Assembly: GCF_000473065.1 (NCBI RefSeq)
Contig: NZ_AXAZ01000055.1
Span: forward strand, 1-56,208
Origin: Bradyrhizobium sp. WSM1743
Lineage (GTDB): Bacteria > Pseudomonadota > Alphaproteobacteria > Rhizobiales > Xanthobacteraceae
DNA: 56,208 nt
Direction of reading: 5' to 3'
Below, in pieces: positions 34,339 to 42,923 of the stretch. The notes beneath the pieces were generated by a model that was not told the origin of the DNA, made no database searches, and saw only the letters and a program-made list of their open reading frames with translations. The stretch's first letter is position 1. Each line of letters starts with the position of its first letter. The position numbers were made by a program, and so were the translations under genes.

Positions 34339-34476
34339 TCCAACTGTGCGTCGGCTCAACGTTAGGTCCTCATTGTACGAAAATGTGAGCGCGGGCGCCG
34401 CGCGCGAGTAAAGGAAGAGAGTAAGTGCAAATAGCAGCATCGATGCTGTTGCCGCGCGCAAGCACTGATGCGGCAA

Positions 34477-35036
34477 AAGGTGCTCTCTTCACAACGTCGC
34501 GTAGCACCGATATCGGTCTCCTACTTATGTTTAATGTGAGGATCGACCGGCGCTTGCAGCATGCAGTTCCGCGCGTCATTGGGAATAGCTGCCCTTTCTG
34601 ACGCGCTTAGCCGAAAATCCGAGAGGAAGCGCGAAAGAATCGCAACTCAATCCGCAAGTCGCTGCATCTCACGCCTGCCGATCCAACGCTCACCGCATAC
34701 AACGAGGATCATGCCGTCACTTACGTTGGCCTGATCTGATGTTGATGCGGAAGGTGCGTAGGTAACGCTGGTGCGACAGCGCGCGCTCAAGATGTTCCCG
34801 CTGCACCCGCGCTGGCTCGTCTGACTCTGGATTTTGACCCAAACCCGAAGTGATAACCAGCATTGAGCGTGCAGTGGCCTATGTTCTTGCCTTTCAGTTC
34901 TTTGCAGCGTCGGATACTTCCGATAACCCGACATGCCGGGCGACAGCCAGTCTCGATCAAGGCGAGCGGCATTGTCGATAGCCGCCACAATATTTGCCTG
35001 TAGGAAAGGCACAAGCGGCATAGCAATCCGGTTGTA
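34477..35036 (-). other. no gene recognised
   Basis: About 560 bases. The open frame on the minus strand at 34647-35021 shows no recognisable family and may be decayed coding DNA. No repeats or strong hairpins are seen. Confidence 0.4.
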
Positions 35037-35792
35037 CTAGGCCGACCTTCTCGTAGACCAGAGGATAGCGTTAGTGAGGATTTTCTGGCAGCGCGGGTCC
35101 TGCCAGACCGACGCCTCGTGGCCAAGCGCCGAATAGAATACTCGCCCCTCGCCGTAAAATCGTGTCCAGGCGAGCGGCCAACCATAGAAGCGTTGATGCA
35201 CACCGGCCTTATTGAGGTCCACCGAACTTTGGTCGAGGCGCAGGAGCACGCGTGACCCGCGATAGTCGAAGTCGCTGATCTGGTAGATTTCATCGTTCAA
35301 CTGCAACGAATTCCCCAGAAACGCCACCAGTGGGTCTGCAACATCAGCCACCTCGATGGTCACACCCTGATGCCAGGGATGACCATTGAAGTAGCCGCCG
35401 ATCAGATCGAGATAGTCTGGCCAAGTGTAGAATGTGTCCGTGGCCGAGTGAACGCCGAGAAAGCCACGGCCCGAGCGCACAAAGTTGAGAAGTGCTATCT
35501 TTTGGGCGCCGCTCATCGGAATTTCACCGCTTGTATAGAACATCACAGCGGCGTACCGCTCGAGGCTTCCGGTCGAAAATTCAGACAAGTCTTCCGTTGC
35601 GATGACTTCAAAGGCACCGGAATTCCTTCCAAGCTGCGTCAGGATTGCTTCGGAAAGTGGTATGACGTCGTGCCGATAGCCGGCCGAGTATGTGAAATAG
35701 AGGACACGTTCTGGCGGGCGCTCTGCACGCGCGCCGAGCGGTCGGATTGCCGCCGCGCTGCTGACGAGTGCGATGAACTCGCGTCGCGTCAC
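35037..35792 (-). CDS. ThuA-domain protein, exported
   Basis: A 251-residue protein with a twin-arginine-type leader (MTRREFIALVSSAAAIR, cleavage near ARAE at residue 24). The mature part is a ThuA (trehalose-utilisation, class I glutamine-amidotransferase-like) domain: VLYFTYSAGYRHDVI, FYTSGEIP, GRGFLGVHSATDTF and GYFNGHPWHQGVTIEV. ThuA domains act in carbohydrate metabolism in rhizobia, but most lack a proven reaction. It is monocistronic in this window, about 560 bp from the small helical gene. Confidence 0.85.
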   Translation of the reverse strand: MTRREFIALVSSAAAIRPLGARAERPPERVLYFTYSAGYRHDVIPLSEAILTQLGRNSGAFEVIATEDLSEFSTGSLERYAAVMFYTSGEIPMSGAQKIALLNFVRSGRGFLGVHSATDTFYTWPDYLDLIGGYFNGHPWHQGVTIEVADVADPLVAFLGNSLQLNDEIYQISDFDYRGSRVLLRLDQSSVDLNKAGVHQRFYGWPLAWTRFYGEGRVFYSALGHEASVWQDPRCQKILTNAILWSTRRSA

Positions 35793-36081
35793 AATCCTCT
35801 CCCGATGCTTAACCGGCCAGAAAAGCTTAACACATATCAGCGCGCCGCGCGCCCTGCGGCGCCGCCCTACCCCCGCGGTTCAATTGATAGCCTCGACTTG
35901 GCAATGTCGCTTAATGGCCCTTCTGAGACATGCCGACCGCGATGATGAGTGTCCGCCCTTTTGGGGTAAAGCGGAAAGCATATGCTCGCGCTGAGTTCTT
36001 CTGAGATTGACCCGGAGCGGACTGAGAGCATCGTGCGCTTGAGGAGTGGAATATCGTTCGGGTCTGGCCTACCGTTCATGC
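35793..36081 (+). other. spacer with Bradyrhizobium-type decayed sequence
   Basis: About 290 bases. A stretch around 35960-36020 (CCTTTTGGGGTAAAGCGG and ATTGACCCGGAGC) has a weak counterpart at 1170-1220 (CTTTGGGGTAAACCCGG and CTTGACCCGGAGC). It looks like dispersed decayed sequence rather than a gene. Confidence 0.4.
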
Positions 36082-36228
36082 ATGAAACGCCCGGGAAAGA
36101 AATCCGAAAGCAAGAAGCGGACGACCTCGTCGAAGCCCTTTCGGCAGGCTGCCATGCAGCAGATGCTCCGGGACGAAATTGCCGAGCTACGTTCCCTCAT
36201 AAAGAAGCTGCTGCGAAAGCTAAACTAG
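36082..36228 (+). CDS. small basic protein (48 aa)
   Basis: A 48-residue Lys/Arg/Ser-rich protein (MKRPGKKSESKKRTTSSKPF, then MLRDEIAELRSLIKKLLRKL). The N-terminus is disordered and basic, and the C-terminus is an amphipathic leucine-zipper-like helix. It could bind nucleic acid or self-associate; neither is shown. An in-frame start at 36046 would add 12 residues. No ribosome site is obvious. Confidence 0.45.
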   Translation: MKRPGKKSESKKRTTSSKPFRQAAMQQMLRDEIAELRSLIKKLLRKLN

Positions 36229-36352
36229 CCGTTGGCCCTGATGACTCATTGGAGGACGGACCTTTGCCGATGAAGTGATTTGTTCCACACTAGGAACGGA
36301 ATATACCCGCTCTGCGTTTAGGATTGGTCGTCAACCGCTCAAGGAGCGCGCT

Positions 36353-36763
36353 ATGAGCCAGCAGCGCCACAGAGTGAAACAGACCCGCTCCCTTGAAGAA
36401 CGAATGGCCGAACAAGCCGCTAACCTGAAAGAGCAGGCCGCTCAACTGCCTGCCGGGAAAGCCCGAGACGACTTGCTCAAGCGAGCCAAGGTCGCGGAGA
36501 CAGCTTCACGCATCAATGACTGGATAAATTCTCCGGGCCTGCGGCCCCGGAATAGTCCTGGAACAAATGTCCACTTTGATACTTATCGTGTCACCTTTGG
36601 CAGGGTGATTCCCGTGAACTTTTTCAGCAGCGACAGATTCTCAGGACGGGAGACCCGGGGAAAAACAACGGTGCAAATGTGGCGCACAGCCAAAGTTGGT
36701 CCATACGATGATGGACTCGGTGCGGGGCTTCACCGTGCGCATGTTCGAATGCAGGTGCGGTGA
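36353..36763 (+). CDS. small helical protein, C-terminus extended by frame change
   Basis: The first 67 residues (MSQQRHRVKQTRSLEERMAE, QAANLKEQAAQLPAGKARDD, LLKRAKVAETASRINDWINS) form a two-helix protein of a kind common in Bradyrhizobium and similar in style to the genes at 5002 and 55078. Usually such proteins end soon after SPGLRP. Here the frame runs on to 36763 through about 70 residues without any family pattern, overlapping the zinc-ribbon relic. I infer that the original stop has been lost. The ATG at 36353 is chosen because the family pattern starts there. Confidence 0.6.
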   Translation: MSQQRHRVKQTRSLEERMAEQAANLKEQAAQLPAGKARDDLLKRAKVAETASRINDWINSPGLRPRNSPGTNVHFDTYRVTFGRVIPVNFFSSDRFSGRETRGKTTVQMWRTAKVGPYDDGLGAGLHRAHVRMQVR

Positions 36764-36791
36764 GCGGACTTGGACCGAGGACAAAGAGTAA
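36677..36791 (+). pseudogene. short zinc-ribbon-like protein, frameshifted
   Basis: From ATG 36677, and in a frame one base later, the sequence gives MW, AQPKLVHTMMDSVRGF and TVRMFECRCGERTWTEDKE, ending with TAA at 36789-36791. Short proteins with this ending and an additional N-terminal Cys pair are frequent in Bradyrhizobium. The length from ATG to TAA is not a multiple of three (one extra base), and the first Cys pair is lost, so it is probably inactive. Confidence 0.5.
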
Positions 36792-36792
36792 T

Positions 36793-36815
36793 GCCGCCTC
36801 AAGTCGGCGGCCTAT
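36793..36815 (+). terminator. weak terminator-like hairpin
   Basis: GCCGCC (36793-36798) pairs with GGCGGC (36106+700, i.e. 36806-36811), followed by CTATTT. It lies 2 bases after the zinc-ribbon relic stop. Confidence 0.4.
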
Positions 36816-36845
36816 TTCACTCCAGCCCACGTTGACTTCCACTTG

Positions 36846-36927
36846 TGGCCCATCTGCGAAGTTGCGCCGCGTCTGTCGGAGGTCCGCTCATCGCGATAGA
36901 GCGGACCAGATTTGCTCAACCTGAGTT
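36846..36927. repeat. dispersed repeat B, copy 1
   Basis: About 82 bp similar to 41534-41615: TGGCCCATC-GCGAAGTTGCG at the left end and CCAGATTTGCTCAACCTGAG at the right end, with scattered differences between. Both lie in spacer before an unrelated exported protein gene. Confidence 0.65.
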
Positions 36928-37114
36928 CTTCGCATTTTGCCCCGAACCGGACGAATGTGACTCGCCACATTATCCCCGCGCGGGATAGTATGCATCCAAT
37001 CCTCGGTGTGCGGGCTGCCAGACGCTGGCGTGTTCGGCACCCAACGCCTCCGCCCTGAGTGCGTTTCCGCGTGACGCCTTGCGGCAGAAGGGCCACGCAG
37101 AGGGAGGATTGCTT

Positions 37115-38257
37115 ATGTTAATTTGCCAGTGCAACGCTATTCATCGACGCGACGTGGTGTGCGGTGGCGGTGCTGCCCTGCTCGGCGCAATTGTGGCGAC
37201 GCTGATCGGCAGCGGGAAGCCGTTGCGCGCAGAAGCGATCTCCGGCAAGGTTCCGGAGGTCGATCGCGTGGCCGTGCGCGTGGTGGTCGATAGCTATCAA
37301 TTCGCAGTCGCGCCGAGCCGGAAGGTTTCCGGTGTCGAGATCGAACACTTCGGCTGGGGCATCGGCGGTGGCAAGCCACCCGGCAAAACGCTTATCAGCG
37401 AGTTCGGACTGTCGATGCACGTCGAGTCGCGGCGCGGCACCGAAACACGAAATGTCCTGATGGATTTCGGCTTCACGCCGGACGCGCTGGTCAAGAATGC
37501 CAATCTCATAGGCATAGATCCGACCGTGCTTGACACGCTTGTCCTGAGTCACGGTCATTACGATCATTTCGGTGGTCTCGCCGGCTACCTTAAGCAAAAC
37601 AACGGCAAGCTGAAAGCCAAGCTGCCCATCTACATCGGGGGCGAGGAGGCATTCTGCTCGCGCGAATGGACAGCTCCACCGGTACGCGGCGATTTCGGAG
37701 CCTTGGATCGGAAGGCGCTAGAAGACGCGAATGTGGCGGTGACCTATGCAGAAGGACCGGCACTGGTCGCCGATCACGGCTTCTCCACCGGCCCTATCGG
37801 TCAGACGAGCTTCGAGAAGCTGCTCTCACCCAGCGCCATGAAGATCGGCGTGGACCACGGCATCGGATGCTATGCTGAGAAGCTTCCCGAGGACGAACGG
37901 ACGAAGGCTGTCATCCCGGATCAGTTCCGGCATGAGATCGCCACCGCGTTCAATCTAAAAGGCCGCGGGTTGATCGTATTGACCTCTTGCAGCCATCGCG
38001 GGGTAATCAACGCAATCAAGCAAGCCCAGGCGGCTTCGGGCATCAATAAAGTTCATGCAGTGATCGGCGGCTTCCACCTCGCGCCCTATAAGGAGGATTA
38101 TGTGCGCGACACGATCGCAGCGCTGAAGAATATGGATGTCGACTACGTCATTCCACTGCACTGCACTGGTGAGCCGTTCTACGAGATAGCCAAGGCCGAG
38201 ATGCCGAACCAGCTCCTGCGCTCCTACACGGGCACACGCTTCATCTTCACGGCCTAG
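37115..38257 (+). CDS. exported MBL-fold metallohydrolase
   Basis: A 380-residue protein with a twin-arginine-like leader (HRRDVVCGGGAALLGAIVA, residues 10-28). The MBL domain carries HxHxDH as SHGHYDHFGG near residues 149-158. Further ligand regions are TSCSHRG, GGFHLAP and PLHCTGEP near the C-terminus. This layout matches the group that includes the dihydropterin/RFA-P synthase-like MBL proteins (COG1237 type). A methanopterin role is unlikely here; the substrate is unknown. I chose the ATG at 37115, which has an AGGGAGG site. Confidence 0.83.
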   Translation: MLICQCNAIHRRDVVCGGGAALLGAIVATLIGSGKPLRAEAISGKVPEVDRVAVRVVVDSYQFAVAPSRKVSGVEIEHFGWGIGGGKPPGKTLISEFGLSMHVESRRGTETRNVLMDFGFTPDALVKNANLIGIDPTVLDTLVLSHGHYDHFGGLAGYLKQNNGKLKAKLPIYIGGEEAFCSREWTAPPVRGDFGALDRKALEDANVAVTYAEGPALVADHGFSTGPIGQTSFEKLLSPSAMKIGVDHGIGCYAEKLPEDERTKAVIPDQFRHEIATAFNLKGRGLIVLTSCSHRGVINAIKQAQAASGINKVHAVIGGFHLAPYKEDYVRDTIAALKNMDVDYVIPLHCTGEPFYEIAKAEMPNQLLRSYTGTRFIFTA

Positions 38258-38615
38258 CAAGACGGACACACGCCATTTCGCGCGCGGCCGCGAAACGGAG
38301 GCAATCGATGGCTGTAGCAGATGTTGAAGGCTCTAAATTGTCTAGCCACGCCGAACGAGTAGAGCGATGCGGACGGTGCCAATCGTGCTAACAATGTCCG
38401 GCGAACGCGAAGTCCAAGCGGTGTCCTCGGTTGTTGGCTCATTGGGGTAGACCGGAAGCAACCGACCGACCTTCCGAACAGCGCTCGTGACCAAACCGCA
38501 CCGTTTATTGGCGCGGATTTGGCGCGACGCGGAAAAGATAAACCTGCCGAGGCAAGCGAGCGCGATTTAATTCTTCGGCTGGACTTTCGAATATCATTCA
38601 GATTGGGGAGTTGAG
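38258..38615. other. spacer holding a diverged repeat A copy
   Basis: About 360 bases without a gene. Positions 38430-38492 (TTGTTGGCTCAT, GGTAGACCGGAAG, GCGCTCGTGACC) are a diverged version of the 102-bp repeat found at 39084 and 42725. Confidence 0.55.
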
Positions 38616-39002
38616 ATGAAACCGATCCTTGGATTGCTTTTTGCATTGTTGCTATCTCAGCCGGCCAACGCTCAGGACTCGCCGTTTCGGAAGGAGTTGA
38701 AGCGAGCAGATCTGACCGGCACCAACTTGGAAGTCATCACCAGCATTTCAGAAATCAAGCCGGGCGAATCTTCAACACTCCACATCCACCATGGAGAGGA
38801 ATCTTTTTATGTTCTCGAGGGCGGGACGATTGAGCGCCCGGACGGCAAACAGGTGCCCTTCCCAACGGCAACGACCGGGATCAACGTTCGAGATATGCCG
38901 CACGGTGCGTTCAAAGTGGTCGGTGACGCGGCCATAAAAATTCTGACCGTACATATCGTCGACAAGGGCAAACCGCTTTACGACAGGCCCTCCTCGAAGT
39001 AG
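38616..39002 (+). CDS. secreted cupin-domain protein
   Basis: A 128-residue protein with a signal peptide (MKPILGLLFALLLSQPANAQ, cleavage after ANA at residue 19). The mature part is a cupin: STLHIHHGEESFYVLEGG (metal ligands H, H, E) and PHGAFKVVGDAAIKILTVH. It may bind a metal and a small organic molecule in the periplasm. A GGGGAG site precedes the ATG. No operon partner: repeat-bearing spacers lie on both sides. Confidence 0.83.
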   Translation: MKPILGLLFALLLSQPANAQDSPFRKELKRADLTGTNLEVITSISEIKPGESSTLHIHHGEESFYVLEGGTIERPDGKQVPFPTATTGINVRDMPHGAFKVVGDAAIKILTVHIVDKGKPLYDRPSSK

Positions 39003-39083
39003 CTGGCAATTCCTACGAACAACATGCGGAGACCGTCAATATAGGCCTCATCTGCTGAAAAAGTGATCAGCCACGTCCGGTGC

Positions 39084-39185
39084 TGGCCCGAAGGCGCAGG
39101 TCCGACCGGCGTCCCTGTTGTCGGCTCATCGAGGTAGACCGGAAGAAACCGGCGGAGCCGCCAACCGGCGCTCATGACCCTGAGC
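39084..39185. repeat. dispersed repeat A, copy 1 (102 bp)
   Basis: Base-for-base identical to 42725-42826. It starts TGGCCCGAAGGCGCAGG and ends CTCATGACCCTGAGC. Its minus strand is open and could read SAGWRLRRFLPVYLDEPTTG, but no start or longer conserved frame is shared between copies. A diverged copy is at 38430-38492. Confidence 0.85.
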
Positions 39186-39275
39186 GGAAGTCGTCGGCGT
39201 GGGGTGTTGATTACGACGCGGCGGAAGGACACAAACAGTTGGCCAACCATTCTCTGATGAAATCAGGAGGAGGCC

Positions 39276-39728
39276 ATGCTCGCATTCGGACGAATCTTGT
39301 TACTGGCGCTGTTGGTCATAGCTCCAGCTCAGGTTTTGGCAGGTCCCGAGGAAGAGGCGAATGCTTTGTTTGCCCGTTGGAAAGCTGCTTACGACGCCAA
39401 CGATAATGTCGCCGTCGCTAAGCTGTATGCGACTGACGCGATCCTACACGGCACCAGGAGTAGAGACATAACGTTGGGGCGTGAGGCAATTACACAATAC
39501 TTTACTGTGGTAGTTGGCACCGGCAACAAGGTCGAGTTCGTGGAGAAGCATCTGAGGGTGATCAATCCCACGACCATACTGGCAGTCGGGTTCAACGATT
39601 TCATGCGCAACCGTGAGGGCAAACTCGTGCCCGAGCCTGCACGCTTTACAATGATTCTCGTCAAAGATGGCAACGATTGGGTCATAGCCCATCATCACTC
39701 GTCATTGCGCCCACCGCCCAAGCAGTGA
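39276..39728 (+). CDS. secreted SnoaL/DUF4440-like protein
   Basis: A 150-residue protein with a signal peptide (MLAFGRILLLALLVIAPAQV, cleavage after VLA near residue 22). The mature part is an NTF2-like alpha+beta domain of the SgcJ/DUF4440 group (ANALFARWKAAYDANDNVAV, LYATDAILHGT, ITQYF, VIAHHHSSLRP). Such domains are cone-shaped binding pockets with varied or unknown functions. A GGAGGA ribosome site lies just before the ATG. It stands alone. Confidence 0.83.
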   Translation: MLAFGRILLLALLVIAPAQVLAGPEEEANALFARWKAAYDANDNVAVAKLYATDAILHGTRSRDITLGREAITQYFTVVVGTGNKVEFVEKHLRVINPTTILAVGFNDFMRNREGKLVPEPARFTMILVKDGNDWVIAHHHSSLRPPPKQ

Positions 39729-40176
39729 AGTTCGGCTTGTGGGCCCATCGCTACAATCTCGGTCCGGCGCCTTGATGTCCGCAATGATTGGTAAACCAGA
39801 CGCCGCTGTGATCAGGCCGAACCGACGCGATTGACCCAGAACCGCCATCGTCAACGGCAGTGTATTGCGACGCACCATTCGTCCCTTATCTGCGATTGCG
39901 TGGCATTGCCATCAACCACAAGCGCGTCAAACGACTAACGCCGCGGCGGCACTGGGTCACCCTTGCGACGCCAGGGGCGTGGTGAAGATACCCGCGCCTG
40001 GATTGGAGCTGCGGTTTGGACTGAATAGGCGTATTCTTAGTCGGCGTCACGCCTGGGAGCACTCGGCTGCACGCCCCGCCCTGATGGCCTGGTTGGTTCA
40101 CGACGCCTCGGAGTGCACACGTGCGCGGCTGAGCAAATGCAAACTCCAGCGCATAACAACAATGGGAGGAGGAAAC
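39729..40176 (+). other. no gene recognised
   Basis: About 450 bases before the substrate-binding protein. The long upstream extension of that gene's frame has no domain and no ribosome site. No hairpin or repeat of note is seen. Confidence 0.4.
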
Positions 40177-41502
40177 ATGGCGCGCATCACGCGACGTAGA
40201 GTTCTCAAATTGTCCGGAGCCGGTGTTGTCGCGGCACAAACCTGCGGCCTACCTGCCATCCTGGCCACTGGACGCGCTCCGGCCTACGCGCAGGGAACGA
40301 ATATTCATTGGCTGCGCTGGACGGATTTCGTGCCGGCCTCGGACGTGCTCCTCAAAGGCCGGATCACGCAGGAATGCCAGAAGGCGACCGGCATCACGCT
40401 CAAGCTTGAAATAATCAACGCCAATGATCTGCAGTCGCGCATCACATCGGCGATCCAATCGGGAACCGGAGCCGACATCACCATGTTGCCCGGTATCCGG
40501 CCGCAGCTCTACGCCGAAAGTCTCGCCGATGTCGGTGATGTGGCCGAGGAGATCGGCAAGGCCCAAGGCGGCTACTACGACGTCTCCAAGCATGTCGCCG
40601 CCGTCGGCAACAAATGGATCGGCGTGCCGTGGGCCGTCGGAGGCACGCTGATCGCTTACCGCAAGTCGTGGTTCGAAGAGATTGGGTACAATGCCTTTCC
40701 AGAAACCTGGGACGCGTTGCTCGACGCCGGCAAGAAACTCAAGGCCAAGGGCCGCCCCATCGGCCAAACCGCCGCACACACGTTCGGCGATGCGCCGGGC
40801 TGGTGGTACCCGTATTTGTGGTCTTGGGGCGGGAAGAAGGTCGACGCCGACGGCAAGACGGTGGTCTTGAACAGCCGAGAAACCATCGAATCGGTCAAGT
40901 TCGCGGTTGGTTTTTGGAAAGACACCTGCGACGAGGGTGGGCTCGCCTGGGACGACACCAACAACAACCGCGCCTTCCTGTCGGGGACCATCAGCGCCAC
41001 CAACAACGGCGCCTCGATCTACATTGAAGCCAAGCGCAAACCCGAAGTGCATCTGACCGAGAAGGGCACGCCGATGTGGAAGGACATCCTGCACGCGCGC
41101 ATCCCGAAGGGTCCGGGCGGCCAGTTTAACCTTCCAGGTCCCTTCACCGATGTCCTAATGGGTTACTCTAACAACCAGAAAGCGGCCAAGGATTTCCTGC
41201 GCTGGGTGCACTCTAAACCGGTTTTTGCGGAATGGTTTACCTCGCAGCAGGGGTACTCCAACGGCGCTACCAGGGATTGGGAGAAAGACAAGGTATGGGA
41301 AGTCGATCCGGTTCTGCTGCCGTTCCGCGATATCCCGCCATTCGGCCGATTGCCAGGATATGCGGCGCCGCCCAATCGCAAGGCCGCCGAAGTGCTGACC
41401 AAACACATCATCACGGACATGTATGCGAAGGCGATCCAAGGCATGCCGGCCGAGAACGCGGTGAAATGGGCACAAGATGAGGTCGCCAAGGCTTACGCGT
41501 AG
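40177..41502 (+). CDS. orphan ABC substrate-binding protein (family 1)
   Basis: A 441-residue exported binding protein with a clear twin-arginine signal (ITRRRVLKLSGAGVVAAQ, AYAQG cleavage near residue 33). The mature part is an SBP family 1 domain (IHWLRWTDFVPASDVLL, MLPGIRPQLYAESLADV, GVPWAVGGTLIAYRKSWF, SWGGKKVDADGKTVVLNS). It likely binds a sugar or similar solute. The start has an excellent GGGAGGAGG site. No permease or ATPase gene is nearby, so it is either an orphan receptor or the rest of its operon has been lost. Confidence 0.88.
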   Translation: MARITRRRVLKLSGAGVVAAQTCGLPAILATGRAPAYAQGTNIHWLRWTDFVPASDVLLKGRITQECQKATGITLKLEIINANDLQSRITSAIQSGTGADITMLPGIRPQLYAESLADVGDVAEEIGKAQGGYYDVSKHVAAVGNKWIGVPWAVGGTLIAYRKSWFEEIGYNAFPETWDALLDAGKKLKAKGRPIGQTAAHTFGDAPGWWYPYLWSWGGKKVDADGKTVVLNSRETIESVKFAVGFWKDTCDEGGLAWDDTNNNRAFLSGTISATNNGASIYIEAKRKPEVHLTEKGTPMWKDILHARIPKGPGGQFNLPGPFTDVLMGYSNNQKAAKDFLRWVHSKPVFAEWFTSQQGYSNGATRDWEKDKVWEVDPVLLPFRDIPPFGRLPGYAAPPNRKAAEVLTKHIITDMYAKAIQGMPAENAVKWAQDEVAKAYA

Positions 41503-41533
41503 CGGTGTATGCTGCGTTGCATGAGTCAGCAGC

Positions 41534-41615
41534 TGGCCCATCAGCGAAGTTGCGCCTCGTCTGGCGGAGGTCTGCTCATGGCGCCATAGCCGACCAGATT
41601 TGCTCAACCTGAGTT
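41534..41615. repeat. dispersed repeat B, copy 2
   Basis: About 82 bp similar to 36846-36927, sharing TGGCCCATC-GCGAAGTTGCG and the right end CCAGATTTGCTCAACCTGAG. It lies just after the orphan substrate-binding protein gene. Confidence 0.65.
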
Positions 41616-41712
41616 TGCGGAAGTCTGGCACGCCGTTCGCTGCGACGTAAAAGGCCGCCGTGCTCACCAACTATGTGGTAGATTGCCCCTTGTCGGCCCG
41701 AGGGCCAAGCCG

Positions 41713-42681
41713 ATGAGACGACGCGAATTCATCGCAGTGGTCGGGGCTGCGGCGGTCGGTTGGCCGTCGGCGACGCGCGCGCAGTCAAGGATATTGCGCG
41801 TCGGTAGCGTGAGTGGTCAGCCGAGGTCGGAAAGATTTTGGCAGGGCTTTGAGCAGCGCATGGCCGAGCTCGGCTACCAGGATGGTAAGAACTTCGCTTT
41901 TGATCACGTGCAGGCTCGGACTGCCGAAGCATTCGCCTCTGGCTATGAGCAGCTGCTTGCGAACAAGCCGGATATCGTCATAGCTTCAGGTACCGAAATT
42001 GCTCTCAAGACAGCCCTTGCAACGACGCGATCGCTCCCGATCGTCATGGTCGCAGTTGATTACGACCCCCTCGCCAAAGGCTATGTGACAAGTTTGGCCA
42101 GACCCACCGGCAACGTAACCGGCGTCTACCTTCAGCAGATCGAACTCGTAGTGAAGCGCCTGCAGTTCGTGAAGGACGCGTTCCCGAATATGCAGGCAGC
42201 GACCGTCTTCTGGGATCAGATTTCAGCCGACCAATGGAAGGCTGCGAGCGACGCCAGTGCCAAGCTGGGAGTGCGACTTGTTGGCATCGAGCTGCGCGAC
42301 CAGCCGTACAACTACGAACAAGCGCTCGCCCAAGCCCCAGCTGATCATCGCGGCAATCTCATAGTTATGACATCGCCGTTCTTTTTCCGTGATCGTGCTC
42401 GCCTGGCCGAGTTTGCCTTGGGGCACCGTATGGCATCTATGTTTTCTTTCCGCGAGTGGGTCGATGTCGGCGGGTTACTGTCCTACGGCCCGAGCATCAC
42501 GGGGATGTACCGCCGAGCCGCTGAATACGTTGATCGCATTGCAAGGGGTGCCAAACCCGCGGACCTGCCCATAGAACAGCCCACGAATTTTGAGTTCGTG
42601 GTCAATCTCAAGACCGCAAAGGTGCTCGGTCTCACTATCTCGCCAACGCTCCTCGCGGGGGCAGACGAGGTGATCGAGTAA
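41713..42681 (+). CDS. ABC transporter substrate-binding protein (PF04392 type)
   Basis: A 322-residue protein with the MRRREFIAVVGAAAVGWP leader typical of this expanded Bradyrhizobium family. The mature part has RVGSVSGQPRSERFWQGFEQ, VDYDPLAKGYVTSLARPTGN, MYRRAAEYVDRIARGAKPAD and LPIEQPTNFEFVVNLKTAK. ABC_sub_bind proteins resemble LivJ/TRAP-type receptors of unknown ligand. I chose the ATG at 41713, where the leader begins; the frame is open from 41683. A partial relative is at 56022-56208. No transporter partners are adjacent. Confidence 0.87.
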   Translation: MRRREFIAVVGAAAVGWPSATRAQSRILRVGSVSGQPRSERFWQGFEQRMAELGYQDGKNFAFDHVQARTAEAFASGYEQLLANKPDIVIASGTEIALKTALATTRSLPIVMVAVDYDPLAKGYVTSLARPTGNVTGVYLQQIELVVKRLQFVKDAFPNMQAATVFWDQISADQWKAASDASAKLGVRLVGIELRDQPYNYEQALAQAPADHRGNLIVMTSPFFFRDRARLAEFALGHRMASMFSFREWVDVGGLLSYGPSITGMYRRAAEYVDRIARGAKPADLPIEQPTNFEFVVNLKTAKVLGLTISPTLLAGADEVIE

Positions 42682-42724
42682 TGAGTTCTCATTCGGTGTC
42701 GTTGCCCTCGCTAAGGGCCGTTGT

Positions 42725-42826
42725 TGGCCCGAAGGCGCAGGTCCGACCGGCGTCCCTGTTGTCGGCTCATCGAGGTAGACCGGAAGAAACCGGCGGAGCC
42801 GCCAACCGGCGCTCATGACCCTGAGC
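42725..42826. repeat. dispersed repeat A, copy 2 (102 bp)
   Basis: Identical over 102 bases to 39084-39185. It lies between the ABC_sub_bind gene and the adenylate cyclase gene. Confidence 0.85.
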
Positions 42827-42923
42827 CGACATGCCCCCCTCTGCGGGGCTGCAATAAGTCGGCGCGCGTGGTAGACTTTCTGTCGGTCCGGACCGGATAG
42901 CGCAAAATCCGTAGGGGGCCGCG

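Noticed and set aside
38978..39250. Minus-strand frame carrying the peptide read from repeat A as a gene
   Set aside because: The shared peptide covers only the repeat; the frames differ before and after it in the two copies.
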